Shown: positions 26,402 through 34,905 of the stretch, in pieces
Layout of the letters: each line of letters begins with the position of its first letter
How positions within the stretch are numbered: position 1 is the stretch's first letter
Source of the DNA: Rhodovastum atsumiense
GTDB taxonomy: Bacteria; Pseudomonadota; Alphaproteobacteria; Acetobacterales; Acetobacteraceae
Direction: 5' to 3'
Assembly (NCBI GenBank): GCA_026225115.1
Contig: JAMFSE010000098.1
Span: 1 to 61,225 of the forward strand
DNA: 61,225 bases
Made by a program: the position numbers and the translations under genes
Notes under the pieces: generated by a model
The model's input: the letters and a program-made list of their open reading frames with translations, nothing else
Database searches by the model: none
What the model was told of the DNA's origin: nothing

Positions 26402-29400
26402 ATGGGTAACTTCACCGATCTGTTCATCCGCCGGCCGGTTCTGGCCATCGTCGTCAGCGTGCTGATCTTCGTGCTCGGCCTGCGTGCGGTGATGTCGCTG
26501 CCGGTGCTGGAATACCCCTATACGCAAAGTGCGACGATCACCATAACGACAACCTATCCCGGCGCCGATCCGAGCGTCGTCGCCGGCTTTATCACTACGC
26601 CGCTGGAGAACGCGGTCGCGCAGGTCAACGGCATCGACTACATGACCTCGACCAGCCAGCCCAGCACCAGCACGATCACGCTTAACCTGCAATTGAATCA
26701 CGATCCGGATTCCGCACTCACCGAGATCAGCGCCAAAATTAGTTCGGTGTTAAACCAGCTGCCGATCGGCACGCAGCAGCCGGTTCTGGTGCTGCAGCAG
26801 AATGAAACCACCGATGCTGCCTATATGGCTTTCGACAGCACGGTCCTCAGACCGAACCAGATCAGCGATTATCTAACGCGCGTCGTGCAGCCGCAGATCC
26901 AGGCGGTGCCCGGCGTGCAGACGGCTGAGATCCTCGGCATCCGAAACTATTCGATGCGGGTTTGGCTCGATCCCAACAAGCTCGCGTCCTACGGGTTGAC
27001 GGCGCAGGATGTGTACACCGATCTCGGCACGAATAATTTTATCTCGGCGCTTGGCAACACCAAGGGCCAGACGGTACAGGTGACGCTTACGGCGTCCACC
27101 AACCTGCATACGCCTGAAGAATTCGGCAATCTCATTCTCAAGCAATCCAACGGTGCGATCATCCGGGTGCGTGATATCGGCACCGTTGAACTCGGCGATG
27201 ACAATTACGACCAGTACATTGCCTCCAACGGTAAGACCGGCGTGTTCATCGGCGTGCAGGTGGCGCCCGCCGCCAATCTGATCAGCGTGATCACAAATGT
27301 CCGCAAAATCCTGCCGGGCATATTCGCCCAGCTACCGAGCGGTCTGCATGGCAATTTGGCCTTCGATGCAACCACATTCGTGCACGCCTCGATCTACGAT
27401 GTCTTGAAATCGCTGGTCGAATCCCTGGTGATTGTCACGCTGGTGGTCTTCGCCTTCCTGGGGTCTCCCCGTTCGGTGCTGATCCCGGTGATCGCGATTC
27501 CGCTGTCGCTGGTCGGCGCCTTCGCGATGATGCTGCTGCTCGGATTCACCATCAATCTTCTGACCCTGCTGGCGCTGGTGCTGGGTATCGGTCTGGTGGT
27601 CGACGATGCCATCATCGTCGTTGAAAACGTCAACCGGCATATCGAAGATGGCGAAACACCTCTGGCAGCTGCCTTCTCGGCGGCGCGGGAATTATCGACG
27701 CCCATTATCACCATGACCATCGTGCTGATTGCAGTCTATGTGCCGATCGGCTTTCAAACCGGCCTTACCGGCGCATTGTTCACGGAATTCGCTTTTACCC
27801 TCGCGGGCGCCGTCACCATTTCGGCAATCGTTGCGTTGACCTTAACGCCGATGGCCTGCTCGCGGCTTTTGCGAAAAATCGACACTGAAAATCCCAATTG
27901 GGAAACCTGGCTGATCGGCTTCATCGACCGCCGGTTCGGCGAGGTGCACTGGATTTACATGAAGCTGTTGCGCGGATCGCTCAACACCATCGCCGTAACG
28001 CTGGTTTTTGCCGGTATCATCCTTACCAGCATCTATTTCCTGGCGACCGGCGCCAGCAGCGAGTTGGCGCCGAATGAGGACGGCGGATTTTTTGGGCTGA
28101 TCTCCACCTACCAGCCAAATGCCAGCTACACGCAGCATGCGCTGTGGGACAAGGCGATCAACAAGATTGTGCTCTCCTATAAGGAGGTTGAAAGCACGTT
28201 TCAGATCGATCAGCCCGGCTTCTCCTTGGAAGGCGTTATTCTGAAACCCTGGGACCAGAGGGTGAAAAGCGAAGCTTTGCTTTCCAACGAAATGCAGGCG
28301 GACATGAACAGCGGCATTTCCGGCGTGCAGATTGTCGCCTTCCAGCCGCCATCATTGCCCGGCTCCAACGGCCTGCCTTTTTCTTACGTGGTCAAAACAA
28401 CGGCCTCCTATAACGATCTCTATCCGATTTCACAGCAATTGCTGCAGGCGGCGATAAAAAGCGGCAAGTTCATCTTTCTCAGCAACGATCTGAAAATCGA
28501 TCAGCCGCAATCCAACGTGCTTATCGACCGCGACAAGGCATCCGAACTCAACCTCAACATGAGCGATGTCGGCGCGGCGCTATCCGATGCGTTGGGGGGC
28601 AACTACGTCAATTATTACAGCTATTACGACCGTTCATATAAGGTGATTCCGCAGGTCAACCGGGTATCGCGGCTCAACCCATCGCAACTGTCGGATTATT
28701 CCGTTACCTCGGTCAACGGCATTCCACTGCCGCTTTCAGCGATCGCAACGATTTCCACTTCCGTCATTCCGGAATCCATCAATCACTTTCAACAGCAAAA
28801 CTCGGCAACCCTGGGCGGGGTGGTCGCCCCCGGCGTGTCGCAGGCCGATGCGCTCGCCACGGTACAGAAACTCGCCGCGCAGATTCTGCCGCCGGGCTAT
28901 AAATCGGATTACGCCGGGCCGCTCAGGCAATATGTGCAGGAGAGCAACAGCTTCCTGGTCACCTTCGGTTTTGCCGTCATCATCATTTTCCTTTCGCTCT
29001 CGGCGCTGTTCAACTCATTCCGGGATCCGTTGATCATTCTGGTCTCGGTGCCGATGTCGATCGCCGGCGCGTTGATTTTCATCTATCTCGGCTTCGGCGG
29101 GGTGACGCTCAACATCTATACTGAGGTCGGGCTGGTGACGCTGATGGGGCTGGTCAGCAAGCACGGGATCCTGATGGTCGATGTCGCCAACACCGCCCAG
29201 TTGGAGGGTAAGTCTAAGCGCGAGGCGATCGAATACGCCGCCAGCATCCGCTTGCGGCCGATTCTGATGACCACCGCGGCGATGGTGCTCGGTGTCGTGC
29301 CGTTGATCCTGTCCACCGGCGCCGGCGCGGCTGCGCGTATCAACATGGGTGTCGTTATTGCCGGCGGCTTGGCGATTGGCACCGTTTTCACGTTGTTCGT

Positions 29401-29473
29401 GGTGCCGGCCGTTTATATGGTTCTTTCCACGCGCAAAGCCCCCGCCGCGCCGGCAAAGCCGGTGGTTGTTTGA
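26402..29473 (+). CDS. RND multidrug efflux permease (HAE-1/AcrB-like)
   Basis: 1023 aa inner-membrane proton-driven pump, full length. Twelve membrane segments with two large periplasmic loops (about 35-335 and 560-870). The proton-relay aspartate pair is in TM4 (LVLGIGLVVDDAIIVVENVNRHIEDG). TM10-11 contain VTLMGLVSKHGILMVDVAN, with the conserved lysine, and SIRLRPILMTTAAMVLGVVPLILSTGAGAAAR. The sequence is closer to the MdtBC/MexF-like multidrug group than to metal-exporting CusA types. Drugs or metabolites exported are unknown. Expected to be controlled by the divergent TetR protein. Confidence 0.94.
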   Translation: MGNFTDLFIRRPVLAIVVSVLIFVLGLRAVMSLPVLEYPYTQSATITITTTYPGADPSVVAGFITTPLENAVAQVNGIDYMTSTSQPSTSTITLNLQLNHDPDSALTEISAKISSVLNQLPIGTQQPVLVLQQNETTDAAYMAFDSTVLRPNQISDYLTRVVQPQIQAVPGVQTAEILGIRNYSMRVWLDPNKLASYGLTAQDVYTDLGTNNFISALGNTKGQTVQVTLTASTNLHTPEEFGNLILKQSNGAIIRVRDIGTVELGDDNYDQYIASNGKTGVFIGVQVAPAANLISVITNVRKILPGIFAQLPSGLHGNLAFDATTFVHASIYDVLKSLVESLVIVTLVVFAFLGSPRSVLIPVIAIPLSLVGAFAMMLLLGFTINLLTLLALVLGIGLVVDDAIIVVENVNRHIEDGETPLAAAFSAARELSTPIITMTIVLIAVYVPIGFQTGLTGALFTEFAFTLAGAVTISAIVALTLTPMACSRLLRKIDTENPNWETWLIGFIDRRFGEVHWIYMKLLRGSLNTIAVTLVFAGIILTSIYFLATGASSELAPNEDGGFFGLISTYQPNASYTQHALWDKAINKIVLSYKEVESTFQIDQPGFSLEGVILKPWDQRVKSEALLSNEMQADMNSGISGVQIVAFQPPSLPGSNGLPFSYVVKTTASYNDLYPISQQLLQAAIKSGKFIFLSNDLKIDQPQSNVLIDRDKASELNLNMSDVGAALSDALGGNYVNYYSYYDRSYKVIPQVNRVSRLNPSQLSDYSVTSVNGIPLPLSAIATISTSVIPESINHFQQQNSATLGGVVAPGVSQADALATVQKLAAQILPPGYKSDYAGPLRQYVQESNSFLVTFGFAVIIIFLSLSALFNSFRDPLIILVSVPMSIAGALIFIYLGFGGVTLNIYTEVGLVTLMGLVSKHGILMVDVANTAQLEGKSKREAIEYAASIRLRPILMTTAAMVLGVVPLILSTGAGAAARINMGVVIAGGLAIGTVFTLFVVPAVYMVLSTRKAPAAPAKPVVV

Positions 29474-29541
29474 AGGTGAACGAGTTAATTTAAAGTAAAG
29501 GCTTCTCAAAACGCTTGAGAAAGCGCACGCTATGCTTGCAT

Positions 29542-30297
29542 ATGGCCAAGCGTTCTGCACTCTCAGGTTTAGCCGATGCGACACTGCTGAGCAGCCTGTC
29601 GCCGGAAATCAGACCTGCCCAGCCTGCGTCAAGCTCTGTCGGCCATCGGGCCCGGCTGCGCGCACGGCTGCTCGCCGCCGGCGATGTGGCGCTCGCCGAT
29701 CATGAGCTGATTGAAATGGTCCTGTTTCTTGCCGTCCCGCGCCGGGACACCAAGCCGATCGCCCGCACGCTGATCGGCCGGTTCGGCAGCTTCGCGGCCG
29801 CCATTTCTGCTGCGCCAATGGAATTGCTGGATATCGACGGTCTGGGGGAGGCGGGCGTTTCGGCACTAAAGACCGTGCAGGCGGCCGCCCAGCGCCTAGC
29901 CAAGGCCGAGGTGCTTTACCGTCCGATTCTGGGCAATTGGGAACGGCTGATGGAATACTTGCAGTCCATCTTGGCGCGCGAGAAAATTGAGCAGTTCCGT
30001 ATCCTGTTTCTCGACAACCGCAACCGGCTGCTGGCCGATGAGGCGCAGGCGCGTGGCACCGTCAACCACACCCCGGTCTACCCCCGGGAAGTCGTCAAAC
30101 GGGCGCTCGATCTGCACGCGACCGCGATCATCCTGGTCCATAACCACCCGAGCGGCGACCCTTCCCCCAGCCAGGAGGATATCGCCATGACCAAGGAGAT
30201 AAAAAAAGGCGCCACCGCCCTCGGGATCGTGCTGCACGACCACGTCATCGTCGGCAACGGCCAATGGCTTAGTTTTCGGAAGACAGGATTGTTGTGA
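29542..30297 (+). CDS. radC: RadC-family JAB-domain protein
   Basis: 251 aa. An N-terminal helix-hairpin-helix region (LLDIDGLGEAGVSALKTVQAAAQRLA) precedes the JAB1/MPN-type metal-binding domain with HNHPSGDPSPSQED (from residue 200; H200, H202, S204, D206). Despite its name, a role in DNA repair is not established for this family. The ATG at 29542 is preferred over an upstream TTG at 29515. It follows the RND permease by 68 bp and converges with the methyltransferase gene, whose end is only 8 bp away, so there is no room for two independent terminators there. Confidence 0.9.
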   Translation: MAKRSALSGLADATLLSSLSPEIRPAQPASSSVGHRARLRARLLAAGDVALADHELIEMVLFLAVPRRDTKPIARTLIGRFGSFAAAISAAPMELLDIDGLGEAGVSALKTVQAAAQRLAKAEVLYRPILGNWERLMEYLQSILAREKIEQFRILFLDNRNRLLADEAQARGTVNHTPVYPREVVKRALDLHATAIILVHNHPSGDPSPSQEDIAMTKEIKKGATALGIVLHDHVIVGNGQWLSFRKTGLL

Positions 30298-30305
30298 GGC
30301 GGCGG

Positions 30306-31091
30306 TTAAGCGTTCCAGCCGGTCATGATGGCCATCCGTAATGTGGCCACAGCGCGGCCGTCGTGGCGCGGGAGATTGGCCAGCGCCAGGGGGAACAGTG
30401 CGCGGGGCGGGATTTTTCTGGAGCGTGCGGAGACTGCGTTGGTCTCGCCGGCAGCGCGCAGTTCGTGCAGCAGGGTCAGCGGGTTGGCGTATAGAAATTC
30501 GATCTCTTCGACATCGGCGACCGGCAATGCGAAGCCGGCCCGCTGCAGCAGTCCGGCGCAGTCGCGCAAATCCGGATATGGCGATACCCGCGGGCTGGCG
30601 CCGCCGCGCAACATTGCTTCGGCCTCCAACAAGGCGCTGCGCAGCTCCGCCAAGGTGCCCAAGGAGGGCATGCTGGCCAGAAAAAGCCCGCCGGGCCTCA
30701 GCGACCGGCGTAGCTGCAGCAATGCCCCCGGCAGGTCGTTGACCCAGTGCAGGCTCAGATGCGCGACGATCAGGTCGAATTTTTGCGCGCCGAACGGCAG
30801 GGCTTCGGCATCTATGGCAACAGGCAGACCGCCGGCCCTGATTGCCATTTTCGCGGAAAAATCGGCAGATACCACCTGCATGCCGCGGCTCGCCAGTGCC
30901 GGCGCCACTGAACCGCGGCCGCCGATTTCCAGTGCCGATTCGAAACGGGCCTTGGTGTCGTCCAGCCGGTCTAGCAGCCGCGCAGCCAAATCTTCCAGCA
31001 CCTCGGCGACCGTTCCGAGGCGCGCCGCCGCGCGGTCTCGCTGCCGCCTTACGGCACTCGCGTCAAAAATCTGGCTCACGGAATCCTGCAT
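30306..31091 (-). CDS. SAM-dependent methyltransferase (BioC/NDUFAF5-like)
   Basis: 261 aa class I methyltransferase. Motif I is degenerate (ALEIGGRGSVAPALASRG), motif II is VVSADFS, and the acceptor region is FDLIVAHLSLHWVNDLPGALLQLRRSLRPGGLFLAS, a sequence style shared with BioC and with NDUFAF5-type proteins. As I recall, the alphaproteobacterial protein at this locus (next to comF) groups with NDUFAF5, which acts on complex I; that remains inference. The ATG is only 5 bp from the divergent comF start, so its promoter must overlap the comF coding region. Confidence 0.82.
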   Translation of the reverse strand: MQDSVSQIFDASAVRRQRDRAAARLGTVAEVLEDLAARLLDRLDDTKARFESALEIGGRGSVAPALASRGMQVVSADFSAKMAIRAGGLPVAIDAEALPFGAQKFDLIVAHLSLHWVNDLPGALLQLRRSLRPGGLFLASMPSLGTLAELRSALLEAEAMLRGGASPRVSPYPDLRDCAGLLQRAGFALPVADVEEIEFLYANPLTLLHELRAAGETNAVSARSRKIPPRALFPLALANLPRHDGRAVATLRMAIMTGWNA

Positions 31092-31096
31092 TGCCG

Positions 31097-31855
31097 ATGC
31101 TTAGCAGCAACCTCGCGTCCTGGCTCCGGCCATTTGGGGTGCAGGTGCTGGATATGCTGCTACCTCCCAATTGCCTGGCCTGCGACGCACCGGTGGACGC
31201 CGACGGGCAGTTCTGCCTGCCGTGTTTCCGCAAGGCCAATTTTATCTCGGCGCCCTTATGCCCGCCATGCGGCGTGCCCTTGCCCTTCAGCCCGGGGGCA
31301 GGGCGGCTGTGCGAGGTTTGCGCCGTCGAGCCCCCGGCCTTTACCCAGGCCCGCGCTGCCTTGCGTTATGACGATCTCAGCCGCCGCCTGATCCTGCCGT
31401 TCAAATATGCCGACCGCACGGATGCGGCACTCGGCCTGGCCGTGCTGATGGCCCGCGCCGGTGCCGGTCTGCTGGCCAAGGCCGAAATCCTGGTTCCGGT
31501 ACCGCTGCACAAGACGCGCCTGCGGCAGCGCCGCTACAACCAGGCGGCGCTGCTGGCGGCCGCCCTTGGCCGGCTGGCTAAACGCCCGGCCAAGCTGGAC
31601 GCCCTGATCCGCAGCCGCGCAACCGTGCCACTGGGGCCGCTCAGCCGGGTGCAGCGCCGGGCCGAGCTGGAGGGCGCCGTCGCCGTGCGCGCCGGCCGGG
31701 CAGCCGGCCTTGTGGCCAAGCGAATCCTGTTGATCGACGATGTTATGACGTCCGGCAGCACCGCCAATGCTTGCGCGCTCGCATTACTGGCGGCCGGCGC
31801 GGCCCAGGTGAATGTACTGACCGCCGCGCGAGTTCCGGACCCGCGATTGGAATAG
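31097..31855 (+). CDS. comF: ComF-family phosphoribosyltransferase-like protein
   Basis: 252 aa. The N-terminus has two CxxC pairs typical of the ComF double zinc ribbon (C26/C29 and C40/C43; then C55/C58 and C72/C75). The C-terminal phosphoribosyltransferase domain carries LVPVPLHKTRLRQRRYNQAALLA and the PRPP loop ILLIDDVMTSGSTANACA. ComF proteins take part in DNA uptake in naturally competent bacteria, but many carriers are not known to be competent. The open frame extends far upstream on the opposite side of the methyltransferase gene; the ATG at 31097 is the first that fits the family. Confidence 0.9.
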   Translation: MLSSNLASWLRPFGVQVLDMLLPPNCLACDAPVDADGQFCLPCFRKANFISAPLCPPCGVPLPFSPGAGRLCEVCAVEPPAFTQARAALRYDDLSRRLILPFKYADRTDAALGLAVLMARAGAGLLAKAEILVPVPLHKTRLRQRRYNQAALLAAALGRLAKRPAKLDALIRSRATVPLGPLSRVQRRAELEGAVAVRAGRAAGLVAKRILLIDDVMTSGSTANACALALLAAGAAQVNVLTAARVPDPRLE

Positions 31856-31941
31856 GAACTTGCGCTGCTTTGCAGGCATACCACCTCCGACTCACCTTGC
31901 TTAAAGCCAATTCTCGCGTATGTGACGCTTAGGAGTCACTG

Positions 31942-32202
31942 ATGCCGAAGATCGAAATCTACACCCAACCTTTTTGCGGCTTTTGCGCCCGCGCCATGCG
32001 GCTGCTCAACGACAAGGGTGCCGCCTTCACCGAAATCAACGCCCCGCACGGCACCCCGGAACGCGAAACCGCGATCGCCCGCTCCAATGGCCGCAGCAGC
32101 GTGCCGCAGATTTTTATCGACGGGGTCCATATCGGCGGCTGCGACGACCTGGTCGCCCTAAACCGATCCGGCCGCCTCGACCCGCTGCTGGCGGCGTCAT
32201 GA
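31942..32202 (+). CDS. grxC: Glutaredoxin 3
   Basis: 86 aa dithiol glutaredoxin. The active site is CGFC (QPFCGFCARAMRLL, about residues 11-14), and the glutathione-binding residues are visible as RSSVPQIFIDGVHIGGCDDL (the conserved cis-Pro in VPQ, and the GGCDD loop). It reduces protein disulfides and mixed disulfides using glutathione in the cytoplasm. AGGAG lies 8 nt before the ATG. Its stop overlaps the next gene as ATGA. Confidence 0.95.
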   Translation: MPKIEIYTQPFCGFCARAMRLLNDKGAAFTEINAPHGTPERETAIARSNGRSSVPQIFIDGVHIGGCDDLVALNRSGRLDPLLAAS

Positions 32203-32672
32203 TCCATTACCAACTCTGCTGCGACGTCGACCATGAGTTCGACGGCTGGTTCAAGGACAGCGATAATTTTGAACGTCAGGCGGCCCGCAAGCTGATCGGC
32301 TGCCCGGTCTGCGCCAGCACGAAAATCCGCCGCGCGCTAATGGCGCCCGGTATCCGCAAAAAAGGCGCTGCGGCGGTGGTTGAGGCCGAACCGGCAGCAC
32401 CGGCGCCGCAGGTACCGCAAATATCGAGCCGCAGGTCCGGCGGCGTCATGCCCGACCAGGTGCGCTCCGCACTGCTCAAGCTGCGCGCCGAAGTGGAAAA
32501 AAACTGCGACTATGTCGGCCCGGATTTTGCCGAGGAAGCCCGTCGCATCCATAACGGCGAGGCGCAGCCCCGCGGTATCTACGGCGAAAGCACGGAAGCC
32601 GATGCCGAGGCTCTGGCAGATGACGGCATCGAAATTGCCCAGATTCCGTGGCTTCCAAGGGCAGATAGTTAA
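32199..32672 (+). CDS. DUF1178 family protein
   Basis: 157 aa conserved protein of unknown function. The N-terminus MIHYQLCCDVDHEFDGWFKDSDNFERQAARKLIGCPVCAS is the DUF1178 signature, with cysteine pairs (C7/C8 and C35/C38) that could bind zinc. The C-terminus KNCDYVGPDFAEEARRIHNGEAQPRGIYGESTEADAEALADDGI is also highly characteristic. The start ATG overlaps the grxC stop (ATGA). grxC followed by DUF1178 near comF is a conserved alphaproteobacterial arrangement from memory. It ends just before a three-hairpin repeat. Confidence 0.9.
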   Translation: MIHYQLCCDVDHEFDGWFKDSDNFERQAARKLIGCPVCASTKIRRALMAPGIRKKGAAAVVEAEPAAPAPQVPQISSRRSGGVMPDQVRSALLKLRAEVEKNCDYVGPDFAEEARRIHNGEAQPRGIYGESTEADAEALADDGIEIAQIPWLPRADS

Positions 32673-32683
32673 GGGCAAAAATA

Positions 32684-32807
32684 GCCGCTTTTTGAAAAAA
32701 GCGGCGCAAAAACTTTTGTTTATGCTGGGCATGGGCTGTGGCAGCACCAACGCCCATGCCCCAGGGTAAAAAAAGTCTTTTGGTTCTTTTCGTCCGAAAA
32801 GAACTGC
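32684..32807. repeat. Three-hairpin intergenic repeat, copy C
   Basis: Occupies the gap between the convergent DUF1178 and DUF779 genes. Hairpin 1 is GCCGCTTTTT/AAAAAGCGGC (32684-32705). Hairpin 2 has GCATGGGC/GCCCATGC arms around the loop TGTGGCAGCACCAAC, which differs from copy B at 3 of 15 positions. Hairpin 3 is GTTCTTTTCG/CGAAAAGAAC (32783-32804). Same orientation as copy B. Confidence 0.82.
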
Positions 32808-33149
32808 TTAGCTCTCCAACATCTTAGACCGGGTCAAGAACCTTTGCCCCGATCCGTTTTCCAATGAGAACATCCCGCCCATGCCGGGAATCACGTCGAT
32901 GATCAGTTGCATGTGTTTCCAGTACTCATATTGCGACGGGCTCATGTAGAATTTTGCCTCGCCGATTGCTCCGAGCTCGATGTCGTCGGGGCTGAGGAGG
33001 TAATCCCCAACCCCGAAGCACATCGGCGAGGAGCCGTCGCAGCAGCCGCCGGACTGGTGGAACATGATCTCGCCATGCGCCGCGCGAAGGCGGTTGATGA
33101 GATCGAGCGCCGCTTGCGTTGCGACGACTTTCTCCTGCGTTTCCGGCAT
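32808..33149 (-). CDS. DUF779 domain-containing protein
   Basis: 113 aa protein of the DUF779 family. Key features are IMFHQSGGCCDGSSPMCF (two adjacent cysteines plus a third, a possible metal or cofactor site) and EYWKHMQLIIDVIPGMGGMFSLENGSGQRFLTRS. Function unproven, but this family is regularly encoded directly after ExaC/AldB-type aldehyde dehydrogenases, as here, suggesting a partner role in aldehyde oxidation. It starts 4 bp after the aldehyde dehydrogenase stop and is surely in the same transcript. Confidence 0.88.
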   Translation of the reverse strand: MPETQEKVVATQAALDLINRLRAAHGEIMFHQSGGCCDGSSPMCFGVGDYLLSPDDIELGAIGEAKFYMSPSQYEYWKHMQLIIDVIPGMGGMFSLENGSGQRFLTRSKMLES

Positions 33150-33153
33150 GATG

Positions 33154-34686
33154 TTAGAAGAAGCCCAGCTTGTCCGGGCTGTAGCTGACCAGCAGGTTTT
33201 TGGTCTGCTGGTAATGGTCCAGCATCATTTTATGCGTTTCCCGGCCGATGCCCGATTGCTTATAGCCGCCGAACGCCGCGTGCGCCGGATACAGGTGGTA
33301 GCAATTGGTCCAGACGCGGCCGGCCTTGATGCCGCGACCCATGCGATAGGCGCGGGCGCCATCGCGCGACCATACGCCGGAGCCGAGACCGTACAGCGTG
33401 TCATTGGCAAGTTCCAAGGCTTCCGCTTCATCCTTGAAGGTTGTTACTGCCAGAACGGGACCGAAAATTTCCTCCTGGAAAATCCGCATCTTGTTATGGC
33501 CGCGGAAAATCGTCGGCTGGACGTAGAACCCATCCTGCAACGCGCCGCTCATTTGCGCGGCGCCGCCGCCGATCAGAAGTTCCGCGCCCTCCTGTCTGCC
33601 GACATCCATATAGGAGAGGATTTTCTGCACCTGCTCGGATGACGCCTGGGCGCCGAGCATGGTGGACATCTCGAGCGGGTTACCTTGCTTGATCTGCTTG
33701 GTGCGGGCGATCACGCGTTCCATGAAGCGGTCGTAGATGCTCTCCTGCACCAAAGTGCGAGACGGGCAGGTGCAGACCTCACCCTGGTTGAGCGCGAACA
33801 GCACCGCGCCCTCGATGGCCTTGTCGAGGAAGGCATCGTCGTCCGCGAATACGTCGTCGAAGAACACGTTGGGGGATTTGCCGCCGAGTTCCAATGTGAC
33901 CGGGATCAGATTGTGGCTGGCATATTGCATGATCAGCCGGCCGGTCGTGGTCTCGCCGGTAAACGCGATTTTGGCGATGCGGTTGGAGGAGGCGAGGGGC
34001 TTGCCGGCTTCCAACCCGTAGCCGTTGACGATGTTCAGTACACCGGGCGGCAGCATGTTGCCCACCAACTCGGCCAGGATCAAAATACTGATCGGCGTCT
34101 GTTCGGCCGGTTTCAGCACCACGCAATTGCCCGCGGCCAGCGCAGGTGCGAGTTTCCAGATCGCCATCAGGATCGGGAAATTCCACGGGATGATCTGGCC
34201 GACGACGCCGAGCGGTTCGTGAAAATGATAGGCGATGGTGGTCTCGTCGATTTCCGAAAGGCTGCCTTCCTGGGCACGCGCGCAGGCGGCGAAATAGCGC
34301 AGATGGTCGATGGCGAGCGGGATGTCGGCCAGCGTGGTCTCGCGGATCGGTTTGCCGTTATCGACGGTTTCGACATAGGCGAGCAGGTCGAGATTTTGCT
34401 CAAGCTTGTCGGCCATGCGGTTGAGGATCAGGGCGCGGGCAGCCATGGTCTGCTTGCCCCAGGATTCCGCTGCAGCATGGGCGGCGTCCAGCGCCAGGTT
34501 GATATCGGCGGCGTTCGAGCGCGCTGCCTGGGTGAACACATGCCCTGTGATCGGCGAGACATTGTCGAAATACTGGCCGTCGACCGGCGCGGTGAATTTG
34601 CCGTTGATGAAATTATCGTAGCGGGGCTTGAAGGAGAATCCGGAGAAGGCGCTCCCCGACAGGGGCGCTATTGCTGCATCGAGCAT
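33154..34686 (-). CDS. NAD-dependent aldehyde dehydrogenase (AldB/ExaC type)
   Basis: 510 aa. It oxidises an aldehyde, probably acetaldehyde or a short-chain one, to the acid. Catalytic residues visible are N169 (IIPWNFP), E266 (LELGGKSPN) and the nucleophile C305 ([10 protein letters not shown]), with a second cysteine at C307. The coenzyme loop is FTGETTTGR. The protein matches the 506-510 aa group that is co-encoded with DUF779. AAAGGA precedes the ATG at a good distance. The 219-bp upstream region holds a GCCCCG/CGGGGC palindrome and a REP-like element. Confidence 0.93.
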   Translation of the reverse strand: MLDAAIAPLSGSAFSGFSFKPRYDNFINGKFTAPVDGQYFDNVSPITGHVFTQAARSNAADINLALDAAHAAAESWGKQTMAARALILNRMADKLEQNLDLLAYVETVDNGKPIRETTLADIPLAIDHLRYFAACARAQEGSLSEIDETTIAYHFHEPLGVVGQIIPWNFPILMAIWKLAPALAAGNCVVLKPAEQTPISILILAELVGNMLPPGVLNIVNGYGLEAGKPLASSNRIAKIAFTGETTTGRLIMQYASHNLIPVTLELGGKSPNVFFDDVFADDDAFLDKAIEGAVLFALNQGEVCTCPSRTLVQESIYDRFMERVIARTKQIKQGNPLEMSTMLGAQASSEQVQKILSYMDVGRQEGAELLIGGGAAQMSGALQDGFYVQPTIFRGHNKMRIFQEEIFGPVLAVTTFKDEAEALELANDTLYGLGSGVWSRDGARAYRMGRGIKAGRVWTNCYHLYPAHAAFGGYKQSGIGRETHKMMLDHYQQTKNLLVSYSPDKLGFF

Positions 34687-34784
34687 GGCAGTTTCCTTTA
34701 TGTTTTATTTGTCCTGGACGTTTTTTTTACGCGCAAGCAGCCGCCGGCGGAGGGCGACAGATCGCCGATAGTCCTAGAGTTATA

Positions 34785-34799
34785 GCCCCGATCCGGGGC
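34785..34799. promoter_or_regulatory. Palindrome upstream of the aldehyde dehydrogenase gene
   Basis: GCCCCG-ATC-CGGGGC has perfect 6-bp arms. On the minus strand it is followed directly by TATAAC, a good -10 hexamer, so it could be an operator occluding the promoter for aldehyde dehydrogenase. No matching -35 is obvious. Confidence 0.4.
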
Positions 34800-34827
34800 A
34801 AAGTACACGCCGCAGGTTTCCATAATT

Positions 34828-34887
34828 TCGTCATTGCGCGGCGGCGCAGCAGGCGCGGCTCTGCCACGCTTCGCTCGCAATTGACGA
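34828..34887. repeat. Degenerate REP-like inverted repeat
   Basis: Outer arms TCGTCATTGCG and CGCAATTGACGA pair with a one-base bulge, and the right half contains CGCTTCGCTCGCAA, matching the REP-like element at 16.58 kb. It lies between the divergently placed 3' end of serA and the promoter of the aldehyde dehydrogenase gene. Confidence 0.5.
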
Positions 34888-34905
34888 CCCGGTGTAGTAG
34901 CCGCC

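Noticed and set aside
22877-29473. The TetR-RND block as a recently acquired resistance island
   Set aside because: Base composition looks like that of its neighbours by eye, and no mobility genes or flanking repeats are visible.
30842-31096. N-terminal extension of comF by 85 codons
   Set aside because: The extension is antisense to the methyltransferase gene, Pro/Arg-rich without homology, and the zinc-ribbon start at 31097 is normal for ComF.
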